Source: Bostrychus sinensis (lineage: Eukaryota > Chordata > Actinopteri > Gobiiformes > Eleotridae). Taken from it: a DNA stretch of 64,000 nucleotides. The stretch covers positions 12,101,624 to 12,165,623 of the forward strand of contig CM036242.1 in assembly GCA_020698575.1 (NCBI GenBank). Direction: 5' to 3'. Each line of letters begins with the position of its first letter. The stretch's first letter is position 1. Of the stretch, positions 11,160 through 20,644 are shown in pieces. The position numbers and the translations under genes are program-made. The notes under the pieces are model-generated. The model was not told the DNA's origin. It did no database searches and worked only from the letters and a program-made list of their open reading frames with translations.

Positions 11160-11640
11160 TCACCCACGGGGGATAGGAGTGACGTTTTGTGGGCGTTCCC
11201 ACCGTTGCTGTATTTGATATAAATGATTGGATATAAGACAGCCAATCAGAAACATTTGTGAATCCCAGTCTGTGATTGGCTGTGCTGCTCGCAACAATCG
11301 TAGTTTGCCCTGTGCCACCTCGAGCGAGCGCAGAGCCAGAGTCGCGAGCAGAAATGAGGTGTCGTGCGAGCAAAGATGTTGCGCAAGCGGGCATCCACGT
11401 ACTCTACACCTAGGTAGACTTTGAGCGAGCGTGTAGGCAGAGTTGAGCGCGCACGGAACAAAGATTTGTGTGCTCAAATTATTATTCTCTTTTCAAATGG
11501 TAAAGTATGCGCTCGCGACACTCACACTACGTGCGCTCAACACTCAGTCTTCTCGCGCACGAAGGTGGAACAAATATCGCTCCATAATGCGGTGCTTACA
11601 AAGTGTGCTGTACGTTAGAAAAGGTCAAGTAGTTCAGTTG
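11160..11640. promoter_or_regulatory. CpG-rich segment with inverted CCAAT boxes
   Basis: Unlike the rest of the window this block is dense in CpG (GAGCGAGCG, GTCGCGAGC, GAGCGCGCACGG, GCGCTCGCGACAC, TCTCGCGCACG). It holds an inverted pair of CCAAT motifs, ACAGCCAATCAG (about 11237) and TGATTGGCTGT (about 11272). This composition fits a CpG-island promoter or a young, not yet methylation-decayed transposon. I see no exon on either side and no TIRs, so I cannot choose. Overlapping frames on both strands are by-products of the GC content. Confidence 0.35.
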
Positions 11641-12529
11641 GATTTAGCGTAAGACTGCACATGTTGTCTCCAGTGGCTTTTGAGCACGCATATTAACAGT
11701 AGAACAGTTTGTACATGAGAAGAAGAGTGCATTCAGCCGGAGACAAGCCACTCCGGTTCCACATCTACTGTTCACTTCACTGTAGTATTATTGTCTTAGA
11801 TAGAAAATAGCTATTACTGTATGACCCAGTTTCATGGCCTTGTTGATAAGCTTTTTAGAAAGGTCTGATCTAGATTAGATCATTCCTAATGCTTAATTTA
11901 ACCAACTACAAACATCATCAGCCTTTTTGGAGTTAACAAGCCACCGTAGCTGGGCATTAAGGGAAATAAACAGCTTTGGAAGTCACGCTAAAGTCATGAG
12001 CAGTGAACAAACTTGGAGCGATGAGGATACAGTGCCTCCTTCATATTTGCCCTTAGCCTAGCTGTTTTCTCGTCTTCTGCTCAGCACCACTGCTGCTGCA
12101 GGCTGTGGGTTAGGGCACACAGAGCACATCTTCTCACCTGCTGCCAGCTTGCAGCCCGCCTCTGCTGTTGCAAAATAACAACTAAGATGTGGTGAAATTC
12201 AAAATGATTTTCACAGATTTGTAGCTGTAAAAACAGAATAAATATCCAGGTGACAAGTGCAGCATGCAAGTCCTTCATGATTGTTTTCCTCTGAATCTTT
12301 ACGTTGCCCTGCCCTCGTGATTTTTGGCCAATGGGTGCCACAATTATCACACACATACTTCTGTTTACAAATTTGAGTTCACTTGCAAAAGGTTCAATGA
12401 GAATACAATCCAAACCAAACAAAAAAAAAAAAATAAATAAAGTCCACGTTTGATCTGGACCAAACAAGTGGACCAACGGACTTTCCAATATGCCCTAAAA
12501 CTCTTAACTCACTGTTTGAGAATCACAAG
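11641..12529. other. Unannotated spacer
   Basis: I see no gene. 12340-12480 looks like decayed repeat DNA (CCAAACCAAAC, then an A run and GTCCACGTTTGATCTGGACC) but I could not place it. Confidence 0.5.
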
Positions 12530-12860
12530 TATAGAGCTCAACAGTAGTGCTCGCCCACCCCAGATCCAGATATAAAATTCCCATTCATTTTCCCTATTGA
12601 CTTTTTAAAAAATACGTAATTAAAAATCCAACAAACTCATAATTTCGCTATGAATACATATCTGAAACGTTACAAAGTTACAAATGCATTTTGCTGGATT
12701 TTCAAGTTTTAATAAATCTTTTTAGTATAAATGAATTGTGTTATCATAGTAAGTTACCACACAGCTGATTAAACCCGGAAAATATGGATTTTTCTAAAAG
12801 TCAATGGGGAAAATGAATGGGAAATTTACTTCCGGAACTGGGAACTGTTGAGTTCCATAT
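12530..12860. mobile_element. Palindromic MITE with ~70-bp terminal inverted repeats
   Basis: The left arm TATAGAGCTCAACAGT pairs with the right arm ACTGTTGAGTTCCATA. Further in, TCCCATTCATTTTCCC (about 12579) pairs with the reverse complement of GGGGAAAATGAATGGGA (about 12806), with only one mismatch in 27 across the core. The left arm carries about 10 extra bases. Total length is about 330 bp with no coding capacity. The outermost bases are TATA/CATA, so a TA duplication is possible but not proven. The element is common in fish DNA. Confidence 0.88.
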
Positions 12861-12990
12861 GTACGTTTTTTTTTTTTTGCTTTTTTTTTAGGTTTAGGTT
12901 TAGGTTTGATTTTTTGTTTGTTTGTTTTTGTTGGTCATTTTTTGTTTTTGTCTTTTTTTTTTTTTGTTTGTTTTTGTTTTTTTAGGTTGA
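12861..12990. repeat. T-rich tract with (TTTAGG)3 and (TTTG)n
   Basis: A poly-T tract interrupted by three TTTAGG-like units (about 12889-12908) and TTTG/TTTTTG repeats. Confidence 0.85.
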
Positions 12991-13479
12991 CCTCAAGACT
13001 AATTGCCTTAGATCATAAAAATAAATAAATTGTTAACACCATGCTGTCACTCATATATGCACATAAGACAAGAGCCTTCTGAAAGTATGGGCACAAATTG
13101 CCAGTCCAAGGCAGTCTAGTCTAATGTTCTACAGTACAGTATAGTATTTTATATTAATTTTCACAGCTTTTACACAGAGTTCTTTCTATTCTTGCAAAAT
13201 ATACAATGTGCATTTTTTTTTTCTTTGAATTGAGTATACCTGTTTTATAATCTATGTGCATATTATGAAGAGATATGCAACAAGATAAGACCTGGAGTCA
13301 ACATCTATGTCTCATTATCAAGACTTTTTATAGATGAGAATGTTCTTACATTAACTTTCCAACTCTGACTTCAGCGTTATTCTGCAATTGCTCTCATTAT
13401 TTGAAAGAAATGTAATGCCCAGATAATAAGTCCATTTCACCTTGCTTCTCTTTTCTTATCTTTTACATTTTTCTTGTGT
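12991..13479. other. Unannotated AT-rich spacer
   Basis: Nothing recognised. Confidence 0.55.
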
Positions 13480-13937
13480 TCTGTTACTGCGGCATGTTTT
13501 ACAACCTTTAAAAACATCTGACAAAAAGAGAATGTTTTTAATATGTACTCTACTGGTGCCATAAAGAAACAGGTGAAGAGACCAGCAGAGTGTAGTGGAG
13601 AGTGCAAAGTGTTGTGGTCTTTTGAACATTTAATCAAAGAAAAAGAGCACTTCACATCTTTAAACTTGTTTTATGATTGGCTTTTACTACAAAAAGGAAA
13701 ATAGCTATGAGAAATCAGTAGAAACAGAGCAGACTGAATGTAGAGGGCTTGGAGTTCGTGGGAGAATCGAAGGTTTGTGCACCAAGCGTTTTGAGTCTTC
13801 AGCAACCAGCAATCAGCGTCAGAGAATACAGGGTTACTCGCAAAACACAACTCCAGGTATGTTTTTGATGAGGGAACAACATTACAACATGGTATAGACA
13901 GCTCAGAAAAGTTTATTTTGCATTTTGCACCTTTAAA
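13480..13937 (+). repeat. Dispersed repeat family B, longest copy
   Basis: This is the most complete of six related segments. Landmarks in order: CTTTAAAAACATCTGAC, AGAGAATGTTTTTA, CTACTGGTGCCATAA, AGACCAGCAGAG, GTCTTTTGAACA, TTTATGATTGGCTTTTACTAC, AACTCCAGGTATGTTTTTGA, GAGGGAACAAC and a right end GCATTTTGCACCTTTAA. The right end, read inverted (TTAAAGGTGCAAAATGC), resembles the TTAAAGGGGCTATATTTTGC start of the copy at 53300 and TTAAAGGGATCATATTATGC at 19437. A TTAA-flanked MITE (piggyBac- or Kolobok-like) is possible. The 74 aa frame inside is not conserved between copies. Confidence 0.72.
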
Positions 13938-15167
13938 ATCCTTGATAGAAAAGGTCTAGATGAGTCTTAAAATCTCTGATTTACAGAGATTAGTCTTTTC
14001 TTCAAATACAAGCAAAAAATATACTTAAACATTTAGCTTCTTTGTTTGTCCACATAAATGAGTGGCATAGATTCATTACTTTTCCATTTTCTGTTTTATG
14101 AATGCCAGAGAAAAGCATTTAGACTTTTAGACAGCAGCATTGTAAATCCCACAGTAAATTATGCTATAAAAATATCCATGAACATACATTTAGACTTGGC
14201 CTCATTCTTCCTCCTCAACTGTGTCACCTTTTGTTTCACTACTTTGCTCGCTTTTTCATTTTCCATTTCCACTGAGATTTGGTTTGCCATCAGCGGCTTT
14301 GACGTTCTCCAGATGTTCAGTCACTGCGTATTAGCCCAGCAATTGTTTTATGTTTCTTTTTTCTTTTTTTTTTTTTTGCACCGCCATCATTTTCTTGTCC
14401 ACAATCAACTAGTGTTTGTACAGGTTGGGCTTGAAATTTCCCAGCTGCCCCTTCAGTCGGAGCTGTGTATGTGTGTCGGTGTTTGTGTGTCGGTGTACAC
14501 TGTGATGAATCGAAATAAGACTGGGAGGCACAGGAAGCAGATTGCCTGTGCCACAGCCCATATACAGCCCGATATTTTATCACTGTACGCTGCAGCAGAT
14601 GTGCTAATCCGGCTTCTTCAGAACACACACGCTAGGAGAGATCGACAGTATTTTTTTCTAGTATACACCAGGCAGGATGAAAAAGGTAATATTCACAACC
14701 ACAAAATTACATTTGATTTTCTATATCCAGAGGTACTTAAGAAAATGAGTAAGGTTGGTTTGTTAGGTCTAGTTATTTTAATTCTTTTCTCAATGGATAG
14801 GTTGGGTCGAGTCAGATTTTTTTCCATAAAGAAGTTTGCATGTGACTCCTAAATTGCTTCACTCAATAACCAACATTTGAATTAAAAAAAATCAAAGCAT
14901 CAGAGGCAACAGCTGCTCAACAAATAGTTATTATAATCTGTCTTGAAGCTAATGGGAAAGTAACAGTCTGACGCTAAATACACATCCTGCAAATATTATT
15001 TAAAACTGAATGCAGCTTAACAGAAGGCTCTTAAGTGAGCTGATGATGAATGCATTTACTGGGTAGTGAAAGTTGTCTTCTCAAAATAAGTTTTGAATAA
15101 AGAAATATGCATTTGGTCAGAAAAAGCTGGTTTACATTGTCAAGTGGATCTGAACAGCTCAGCTTTT
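13938..15167. other. Unannotated stretch containing the longest open frame
   Basis: It contains a 264-codon plus-strand frame (14058-14852), which I judge to be chance. It runs through T-rich DNA (a Phe run near residue 100) and a GTGTGTCGGTGT block, and shows no domain, signal peptide or conserved motif. 14250-14660 is less AT-rich and non-repetitive within the window, so it is the only candidate here for a conserved non-coding element. Confidence 0.45.
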
Positions 15168-15435
15168 CAATCCAGGTGAGGAGTTCAAGTACTGTATTTC
15201 TATTGATGTTCTCAAGGAAGGCTACAGCGAGACATTGACAGACAGATCAGAGCTGTATTCACAATAATAACGTCAATGTACCAGCCTGTTGTGGAGGACG
15301 TTCCTCCTCTTACCTATGGAAATTAATCTGGTATACAAGTGGCTTACATGAGTTGTTTTTTTCCACAGGGAGGCTGGGCGCTCTTTTAGAGAGAGAATGA
15401 GAAGCTCAGTCACCTACAAGGAGCTTGGCGCTGAG
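15168..15435 (+). pseudogene. Rex1-type LINE RT C-terminal fragment, 5' piece
   Basis: Decayed but recognisable Rex1 coding DNA on the plus strand. GGTGAGGAGTTCAAGTACTG corresponds to the VEEFKYLG block. GAGACATTGACAGACAGATC is the REIDRRI block and CCAGCCTGTTGTGGAGGA follows the RSVV block. GGCTGGGCGCTCTTTTAGAG and GAGAAGCTCAGTCACC then match the post-RT C-terminal region. Frames are broken. The fragment stops near 15435 and resumes near 15888 after a family A copy, with some of the region in between missing. Confidence 0.75.
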
Positions 15436-15479
15436 CTGACTCATTAAACTTAGCATGAACAGTATATTTGTTTTAATAT

Positions 15480-15845
15480 TTCATAAAAATTACCCACATA
15501 TGTTTTCAGATATGGTGTTAGATATGATGTAAATCAAATTTTAGTTGTACTGATAACAATGGTACAGTTGATTTATTTACAAGTAAAAAAAATAATAATA
15601 ATAACACAATGGCCAAGTTGTTTATGATTACATTTTTGTTTTGGTTCTAAAACCCTTGCATTGCTGATTGTGACATCAGAAAAGCAGAAGGCGCTCCATG
15701 TTTTGGTTGCCACAAATGTGTACATGCTGCAGTTGTGGACACAGCTAACAACAGAGCTACAAACCCAGTTGGAAAAAGAGCTCACTGTGACTGGCAACCA
15801 ACCACACCATTGTTTTGATTTAGACTGATGTACTGTTTTAAAACC
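15480..15845 (+). repeat. Dispersed repeat family A, copy 2, inside a Rex1 fragment
   Basis: Same orientation as the copy at 1-385, starting near ATATGATGTAAATC and ending near TTTTAAAACCAGT. It lacks the ATGTACATATGTATGTACAT expansion seen near 212-232 in copy 1. Rex1 sequence lies on both sides, so this copy probably inserted after Rex1. No clean target duplication is visible. The 162 aa minus frame (15573-16061) crosses all of these and is an artefact. Confidence 0.72.
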
Positions 15846-15887
15846 AGTACAACCACACGCTGCTTGCAGTACCTTTAAGTACTCGCA

Positions 15888-15970
15888 GGAGAGACAATGT
15901 CTCTCAGCTGGACAATCATCATGAGAATGCCTCATGATTCCCCTGGACAAGCTGGACAAGCTGGTGAACA
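15888..15970 (+). pseudogene. Rex1-type LINE fragment, 3' piece
   Basis: GGAGAGACAATGTCTCTCAG corresponds to the Rex1 WRDYVSQ block, and CCCCTGGACAAGCTGGACAA to the PEELDK block close to the end of the ORF. It continues the fragment at 15168-15435 in the same orientation. A doubled GACAAGCTG unit is present. Confidence 0.7.
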
Positions 15971-17121
15971 AAAAAGTTTTTGTCACCCAAAGTAACAAAG
16001 GTTGGGTGTTTCTGCTTAGACTGCTGCCATGACACAGCCTGATAAAGCAATAGATATTCATGGTAAAAAAAAAAAAAACTAAACTAAAAGGCTAAGTTAT
16101 GAAGGGTTGTTAGGTTCAGAAGGAGCCATTTTTAACATGAACATGCTCTAGAAAAAACAATCTTTTTTAACTTCCCGTAAGTTGTAAGTTACTTTGTACT
16201 TCAACACGCCCAAGGCTTGCATGTAGAAGTTTTTTTCTGTTGAACATTTATCATGTTTCCATAAAATATAAGGTGAACTTGAAGCAACATTTTGGAAATG
16301 TTGCAGAAAGAAAGATGCAAAATGGGTTGTTTGATGTCAGAGACTGAAAATTGGATTTTACAGAAGCCTGATGAAAAAGAGAAGTAGCTTTTCAGATGTT
16401 TTGTGTGGGCAACATGAATGATACTTGTGATTTCTTTTGGTTTGATTCTGTCTGTTTAATGTCAGCAGGCTGTACAGACAGGCAAGAATATGCACTGGTT
16501 TTAATTCAGGCACTGAGGGCCATAGCACAGCAGAAGGACCCTTAAATATTGCTGTATGGCTACTGTTTATAGCTTAGTCAACATTGTTATAAAAATCAAT
16601 CTTTTTTAAGTTTCCATTCAGCTTTCTGAATTAACTAACTAGAATGTTAACAAAATTTTAGACCAAACAGACTAAAACCAGCAAAAATGACTGTAGTTAT
16701 TGCGGCTGTATTCTTGTACAAACTACCTTTCAAATATCACACAGATACTGCATTTTAGCCAGTTCCATTCACAACAGTATTAAGCAGTATTTGTTGTCTT
16801 TGGTGAATAAACCCAAACTACACAATAACATTCATTTATAGACTGATTTGAATTAGGACTTGCATGAGAATTCAGTGACTTTCAATATATAGTCTTCTGC
16901 TTATTTAGCTGCAATTGCGCCTACATAAAACAGCTAAATATTAAAGTTATTTAAAAAGTAAACAGATATAGAATAAACAAGGTATACATCTGCTAAGATT
17001 TGTGGAATAATATATCAAATCACAAAGTCTTATGAGTCACTTATGAGTCAGGTATTTTGCATAGTTTCAAGGATAAAATACCAAATGTGGGGAAAAATAG
17101 GAAGTCGAGCTACTCATTCAA
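15971..17121. other. Unannotated AT-rich stretch
   Basis: No gene or repeat recognised. Confidence 0.55.
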
Positions 17122-17356
17122 ATAACTCGCCATACCGCCTTGTGGATGCCCGATCCCATCAGACCTCGGAAGCTAAGCAGGGTAGGGCCTGGTCAGTACA
17201 TGGATGGGAGACCGCTGGGGAACACCAGGAAGCCGGTGTGAATGTGAGAGTGAGTGGGGACTATGGGTGGAAATTAGCTCTGAGCTATAATCCGGTGTAT
17301 GTACAGCATTAGCCGTTCATTAATACACGCTGTCCCATTCAAAATAAATAAATAAA
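17122..17356 (+). mobile_element. 5S rRNA-derived SINE
   Basis: 17122-17240 is a clear 5S rRNA homologue. GCCATACC, GCCCGATCCCATCAGACCTC, GGAAGCTAAGCAGGGT, GGGCCTGG, CAGTAC and ATGGATGGGAGACCGC match the vertebrate 5S gene in order, including the internal pol III control region. Beyond about 17215 it departs from 5S (AACACCAGGAAGCCGG) and there is no T-run terminator. It continues into an unrelated body (GAGCTATAATCCGGTGTATG, ACGCTGTCCCATTC) and ends in (AAAT)n at 17341-17356. That structure is a SINE3-class element, not a 5S gene. The 89 aa frame through it is spurious. Confidence 0.9.
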
Positions 17357-17514
17357 CTGGGAACAAATTTATGTATAAATTCATAAAACCACTGGCAGTT
17401 TTCCTGGAAAACTAATCATGAAGTACGTGTTGACCCTAGAGATGAAGATAAAGATTTTTTTAAATGGGCAATGCAAGAGGAATAACGTTATACCCAAGCT
17501 AAATCCACTTGTTA

Positions 17515-17604
17515 TTGTTCTCTACCCAGGCATTGACAATACACACATGTAGTTGGTGGGTTATCATTTACCAAAATCATCTTGTTTATGCACAAACAAC
17601 AGTT
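17515..17604. repeat. ~90-bp duplicated segment, intact copy
   Basis: GTTCTCTACCCAGGCATTGA, TACACACATGTAGTTGGTGG, GTTATCATTTACC and ATCTTGTTTATGCACA recur at 18088-18131 plus 18564-18620. Here the segment is continuous (TAGTTGGTGGGTTATCA). It therefore shows the unoccupied state of the site filled by the TIR element at 18132-18563. Confidence 0.88.
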
Positions 17605-18065
17605 TTTGGTGTTCTTCTTGTTGCCAGTTGTTACTTTGTGATGCTGTGCTTTGCTGTGTGTGCTCCATGACTTTGCACTAAATCTCTCTGACGTATGCTC
17701 TCTGGTCTGCTTCTGTTAAGCTCAGCCCAGTCCCCTCCTTTATGTGCTTTAGTCACGATATTGGGGGTCTCCCTTGTCCTCTTTTTCCATGTACCTTCCC
17801 TACGATGACTGTTTTCTCAATCCCATCTTGCTGCATTGTGTGCCCTGAAGAATATTATTTTCCTCAACTTTATATTCACACTAACCCAAATGTTAGTCCT
17901 CCTTGGAGTCTAAGGAATTCTAAGGATTCTTTGTAACACCACGTTTCGAATGAGTCCACCCACTTCTCCTCATCCTTTGTTATTGCCCATGACTCACTTG
18001 TGTATGTTGCAATGGGGAAGATGATGCTGTGCAGCAAACCTAATTTCAGTTCTATACTGATGCCT
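17605..18065 (-). pseudogene. Non-LTR retrotransposon RT C-terminal fragment
   Basis: On the minus strand, from about 18050, one frame reads LKLGLLHSIIFPIATYTSES, then WAITKDEEKW and DSFETWCY. These match the post-palm RT region of RTE/CR1-group LINEs (LYGSETWTL...FEMWCWRRM). Nearer 17800-17680 comes GKVHGKRGQGRPPIS, one TGA stop where Trp is expected, then LKHIKEGTGLSLTEADQRA, the typical GKRGRGRP..W...I.EWTGLS tail. Frames shift between the blocks and no catalytic core is present. The fragment lies between the two copies of the 90-bp segment. The clade is unresolved. Confidence 0.78.
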
Positions 18066-18087
18066 CTGCTCAGAATCTACATGCTAA

Positions 18088-18625
18088 TGTTCTCTACCTA
18101 GGCACTGACATTACACACATGTAGTTGGTGGCATAGAGATAAAAATAAAAACTAGAGTGGTCATTCTAATGGTGAACTGCAGTAACTGACTCTGGTCTTA
18201 CTTAACAGCACAGAGACATTTTTGACAATTCTTTTTCCAACTTGATATATAGGCACATTTTAATTCATTATCTTTATTCTCTTATACTTGGTGCGCTGGT
18301 CATCTGTTCTAATGCTTTTACAAATACAAACATACAATGGAGTCCACAGCACTATTAATAATGATAATCATTTATTTTTGTATTTCAGTGAAAAACATAC
18401 TGACTGAGACTGTCAGACTAGTTCAAAACTATCACTGTTTATGTCATTGTTTTTATGTTACTTACCATTAGAATGAGCCTTATCCTACAGTCACAAGATG
18501 GCTGCCGGAATTGCCACTGAAGCGGTTGCCATGTCCACTCTAGTGTTCTATTCTATCTCTATGGTTGGTAGGTTATCATTGACCAAAACCATCTTGTTTA
18601 TGCACAGTTAACAGCTTATGCAAAA
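18088..18625. repeat. ~90-bp duplicated segment, interrupted copy
   Basis: The left half (18088-18131) and right half (18564-18625) together match 17515-17604. The interruption is the TIR element at 18132-18563. Joining the halves and removing one target copy restores the arrangement seen at 17551. Confidence 0.88.
18124..18571. mobile_element. TIR element (hAT-like) with 8-bp target duplication
   Basis: The element is 18132-18563 (432 bp). The left end CATAGAGATAAAAATAAAAA..CTAGAGTGG and the right end CCACTCTAGTG..CTATCTCTATG match at about 25 of 29 positions as inverted repeats. The flanks GTTGGTGG (18124-18131) and GTTGGTAG (18564-18571) are 8 bp copies with one mismatch. The paralogous segment at 17515-17604 has a single GTTGGTGG followed directly by GTTATCA, confirming the boundaries. 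The 8 bp duplication and CA terminus suggest hAT. There is no coding capacity. Confidence 0.9.
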
Positions 18626-18690
18626 AACAAAAAAACAAAAAAACAAAAAACAATAAAGTGTATTAAGAGCTTCTTCTTTTTTTTTTAAGA
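18612..18690. repeat. (AAAAAAC)n and poly-T simple repeats
   Basis: CAAAAAAC units near 18620-18652 are followed by a T run near 18677-18687. Confidence 0.85.
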
Positions 18691-18824
18691 CTTAATTGTT
18701 TAACACTAAAAGGGTTTACACAATTTTTAACAGTGTACCATATTCCAGGCAGTATTACAGAGATTGTACATTTAACTGAGGACATTCAGATGCACACTCA
18801 CCAAAGTATTATTCTCCACATGAA

Positions 18825-19290
18825 GCAGGTGCAGGTCCACAGCAGCGCTCACAACACGGCTACATGTTGGTCTGCTCCACACCTGTCAGCCCTCTGCCAT
18901 GATTGATCACCTCTCGCCCGGGTGCGTGCGCGCGGCTGTGTATGAGCACGCACGTGCCTGCATACGTGCGTGGGTGTGAAAGGGTTGTGTGACCAGGGCC
19001 AGGTTATGGCATGTTTGTTTCAACGGAGCAGAACCGCGTTGAGCCAGACCCGATGATCCATTTCCATAAGGGCCACAGATCTGTCTCCGTGGAAACAACC
19101 CCTAAAAATACCCTGCAGGGTGCGTGGGTTCAGACTGCTCCACTCCAGGCGCTGTACCACCGCTGCTCAGGACTCGGCTCACTTTTATTTGTGATTGATG
19201 ATATGGAAGGGCTAAACAATCATCCGTGTATGGTTTTAAATCTCCTCACAGTGTTTCTTACAGTCCAGGGGGTGAATGGGGTGTAGTCAT
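18825..19290. other. Moderately GC-rich, apparently single-copy segment
   Basis: It stands out by composition, with alternating GTGCGTGCGCGCGGCTGTG near 18920 and a MEF2-like CTAAAAATAC at about 19102. I see no duplicate in the window and no transposon termini. The plus-strand 91 aa frame (19011-19286) has no domain resemblance. It could be regulatory or an unrecognised old repeat. Confidence 0.3.
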
Positions 19291-19436
19291 GCACATGGGT
19301 AGTTTTTACTCAACATGTTCTCAGAGAAACATTGGTGTTGTCTAATGTTTTTTTTTTGTTTTAAATGGGTCCATGTCAAACAGGTAGAGGTGCTGGGACA
19401 AAATAACAAGACCCCGAAAGTTACGAAAAACATGGT

Positions 19437-19460
19437 TAAAGGGATCATATTATGCCTTTT
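19437..19460 (+). repeat. Isolated TTAA-type MITE terminus
   Basis: TTAAAGGGATCATATTATGC resembles the inverted right end of family B. The matching opposite end was not found to the right, so this is an orphan terminus or a diverged relative. Confidence 0.45.
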
Positions 19461-19613
19461 TATAAGCTTTGGGGATTAATTTTGCACACCTCTTGATTAG
19501 CATTGGTTGATTATCATTAACTTTTATAACTTGCATGTGTAACCCCTCTACTTCTCTAGCAAGGCTGCAGGAACAAGACCACTCTCCAAGTTTGACAGGA
19601 TTTAATAATCAGT

Positions 19614-19948
19614 CTGAAATCACAAAATATTAACAGCGATTGTTAAGGTGGTGACTGGCCTCAGCTTCTGCCCCGTTCTCATGTCTCTCAACTGCAGAAG
19701 GGGCTGTGGTCGTATAGTGGTTTTAAATACAATAAAATAAAAATACAATAAAAACAGCACAAAACAATACAATAATACACATGAATGAATCTACATTGAA
19801 TCTTCTAGAAACTGATAAACATTAACAGCAACCATAAGGAAACAGTATAACAGATTAATTAATTCCCCCCCAAAATAAATGACGTACCTGAAATCACAAA
19901 ATATTAACAGCGATTGTTATGGTGGTGACTGGCCTCAGCTTCTGCCCC
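19614..19948. repeat. 61-bp direct repeat pair, nearly identical
   Basis: 19614-19674 and 19888-19948 match at 60 of 61 positions (CTGAAATCACAAAATATTAA ... CAGCTTCTGCCCC), offset by 274 bases. After copy 1 comes GTTCTCATGTCTCTC..CAGAAGGGG directly. After copy 2 the same phrase appears only at about 20240, 290 bases later. The larger unit is therefore either interrupted in copy 2 or deleted in copy 1. The high identity points to recent duplication or gene conversion. Confidence 0.92.
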
Positions 19949-20644
19949 TAAATGATTTTAAACACAAATGAACATTGTAACTGTTACAGGATGTTCACTT
20001 TACAATGTATCTTTATCCAGCCACAGCAGTTACACTCCCCTGTCAAGCCAACTGTTACATAGAAATTATAACGTGATCAAACACAATTATTAAGTACATT
20101 AATTCAAAACAAACACTTGGAAAATAAATTTAACACTCTTAAATTACATGAAAAAATAAATAAAACAAATTTAGTGAAGTGTACAATTTTATAAAAAGAC
20201 ATTAAATCAGAGAGCCCAACTATTTACATAACGTTACTGTTCTCATGTCTCTCGACAGCAGAAGGGGAGGAGCTGAGGGGCGTTGCTAGGACAACCACCA
20301 CCACCAGTTAATAAGGCATTTAAATAAAATGGGGGAATTGCAACTGATATAAAAAGGACAGGAAAACAGACAATGTTTTGACAAAATTCAATACAAACTA
20401 ACTTTGTTACCCATGCTTTTTAAGATGAATTGAAAATGCATTTTCTTTGGGAGTGTGCTAAAAAGCTCAGTTTAGGTGCATGTCCCTTGAGGGCCCTTTC
20501 TCCCTTGGCGGGCCACACCCACTTAACCTCATCAGCCCAAACCGGCGCTGAACAAAACGGAGCACCCACAACTGTTTGCAGCACAATTGTTAATATCTGC
20601 TAGCACTTCTTGGAGGAGGCAGGGTTTCCACACAGATCCAAGCA

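Noticed and set aside
12081..12488. 135-codon minus frame
   Set aside because: Crosses an A run and decayed repeat DNA, with no recognisable motif.
12887..12910. Interstitial telomeric repeat (TTTAGG)3
   Set aside because: Three imperfect units in a T-rich tract and not the vertebrate TTAGGG register. Simple repeat.
14058..14852. 264-codon open frame, longest in the window
   Set aside because: T-rich low-complexity translation with a Phe run and no motif, and no similar copy or splice context. Chance frame.
15573..16061. 162-codon minus frame
   Set aside because: Runs through family A and antisense Rex1, and is not conserved in the other family A copy.
17122..17240. Functional 5S rRNA gene
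   Set aside because: The 3' end diverges, no T-run terminator, and it runs into a SINE body and tail.
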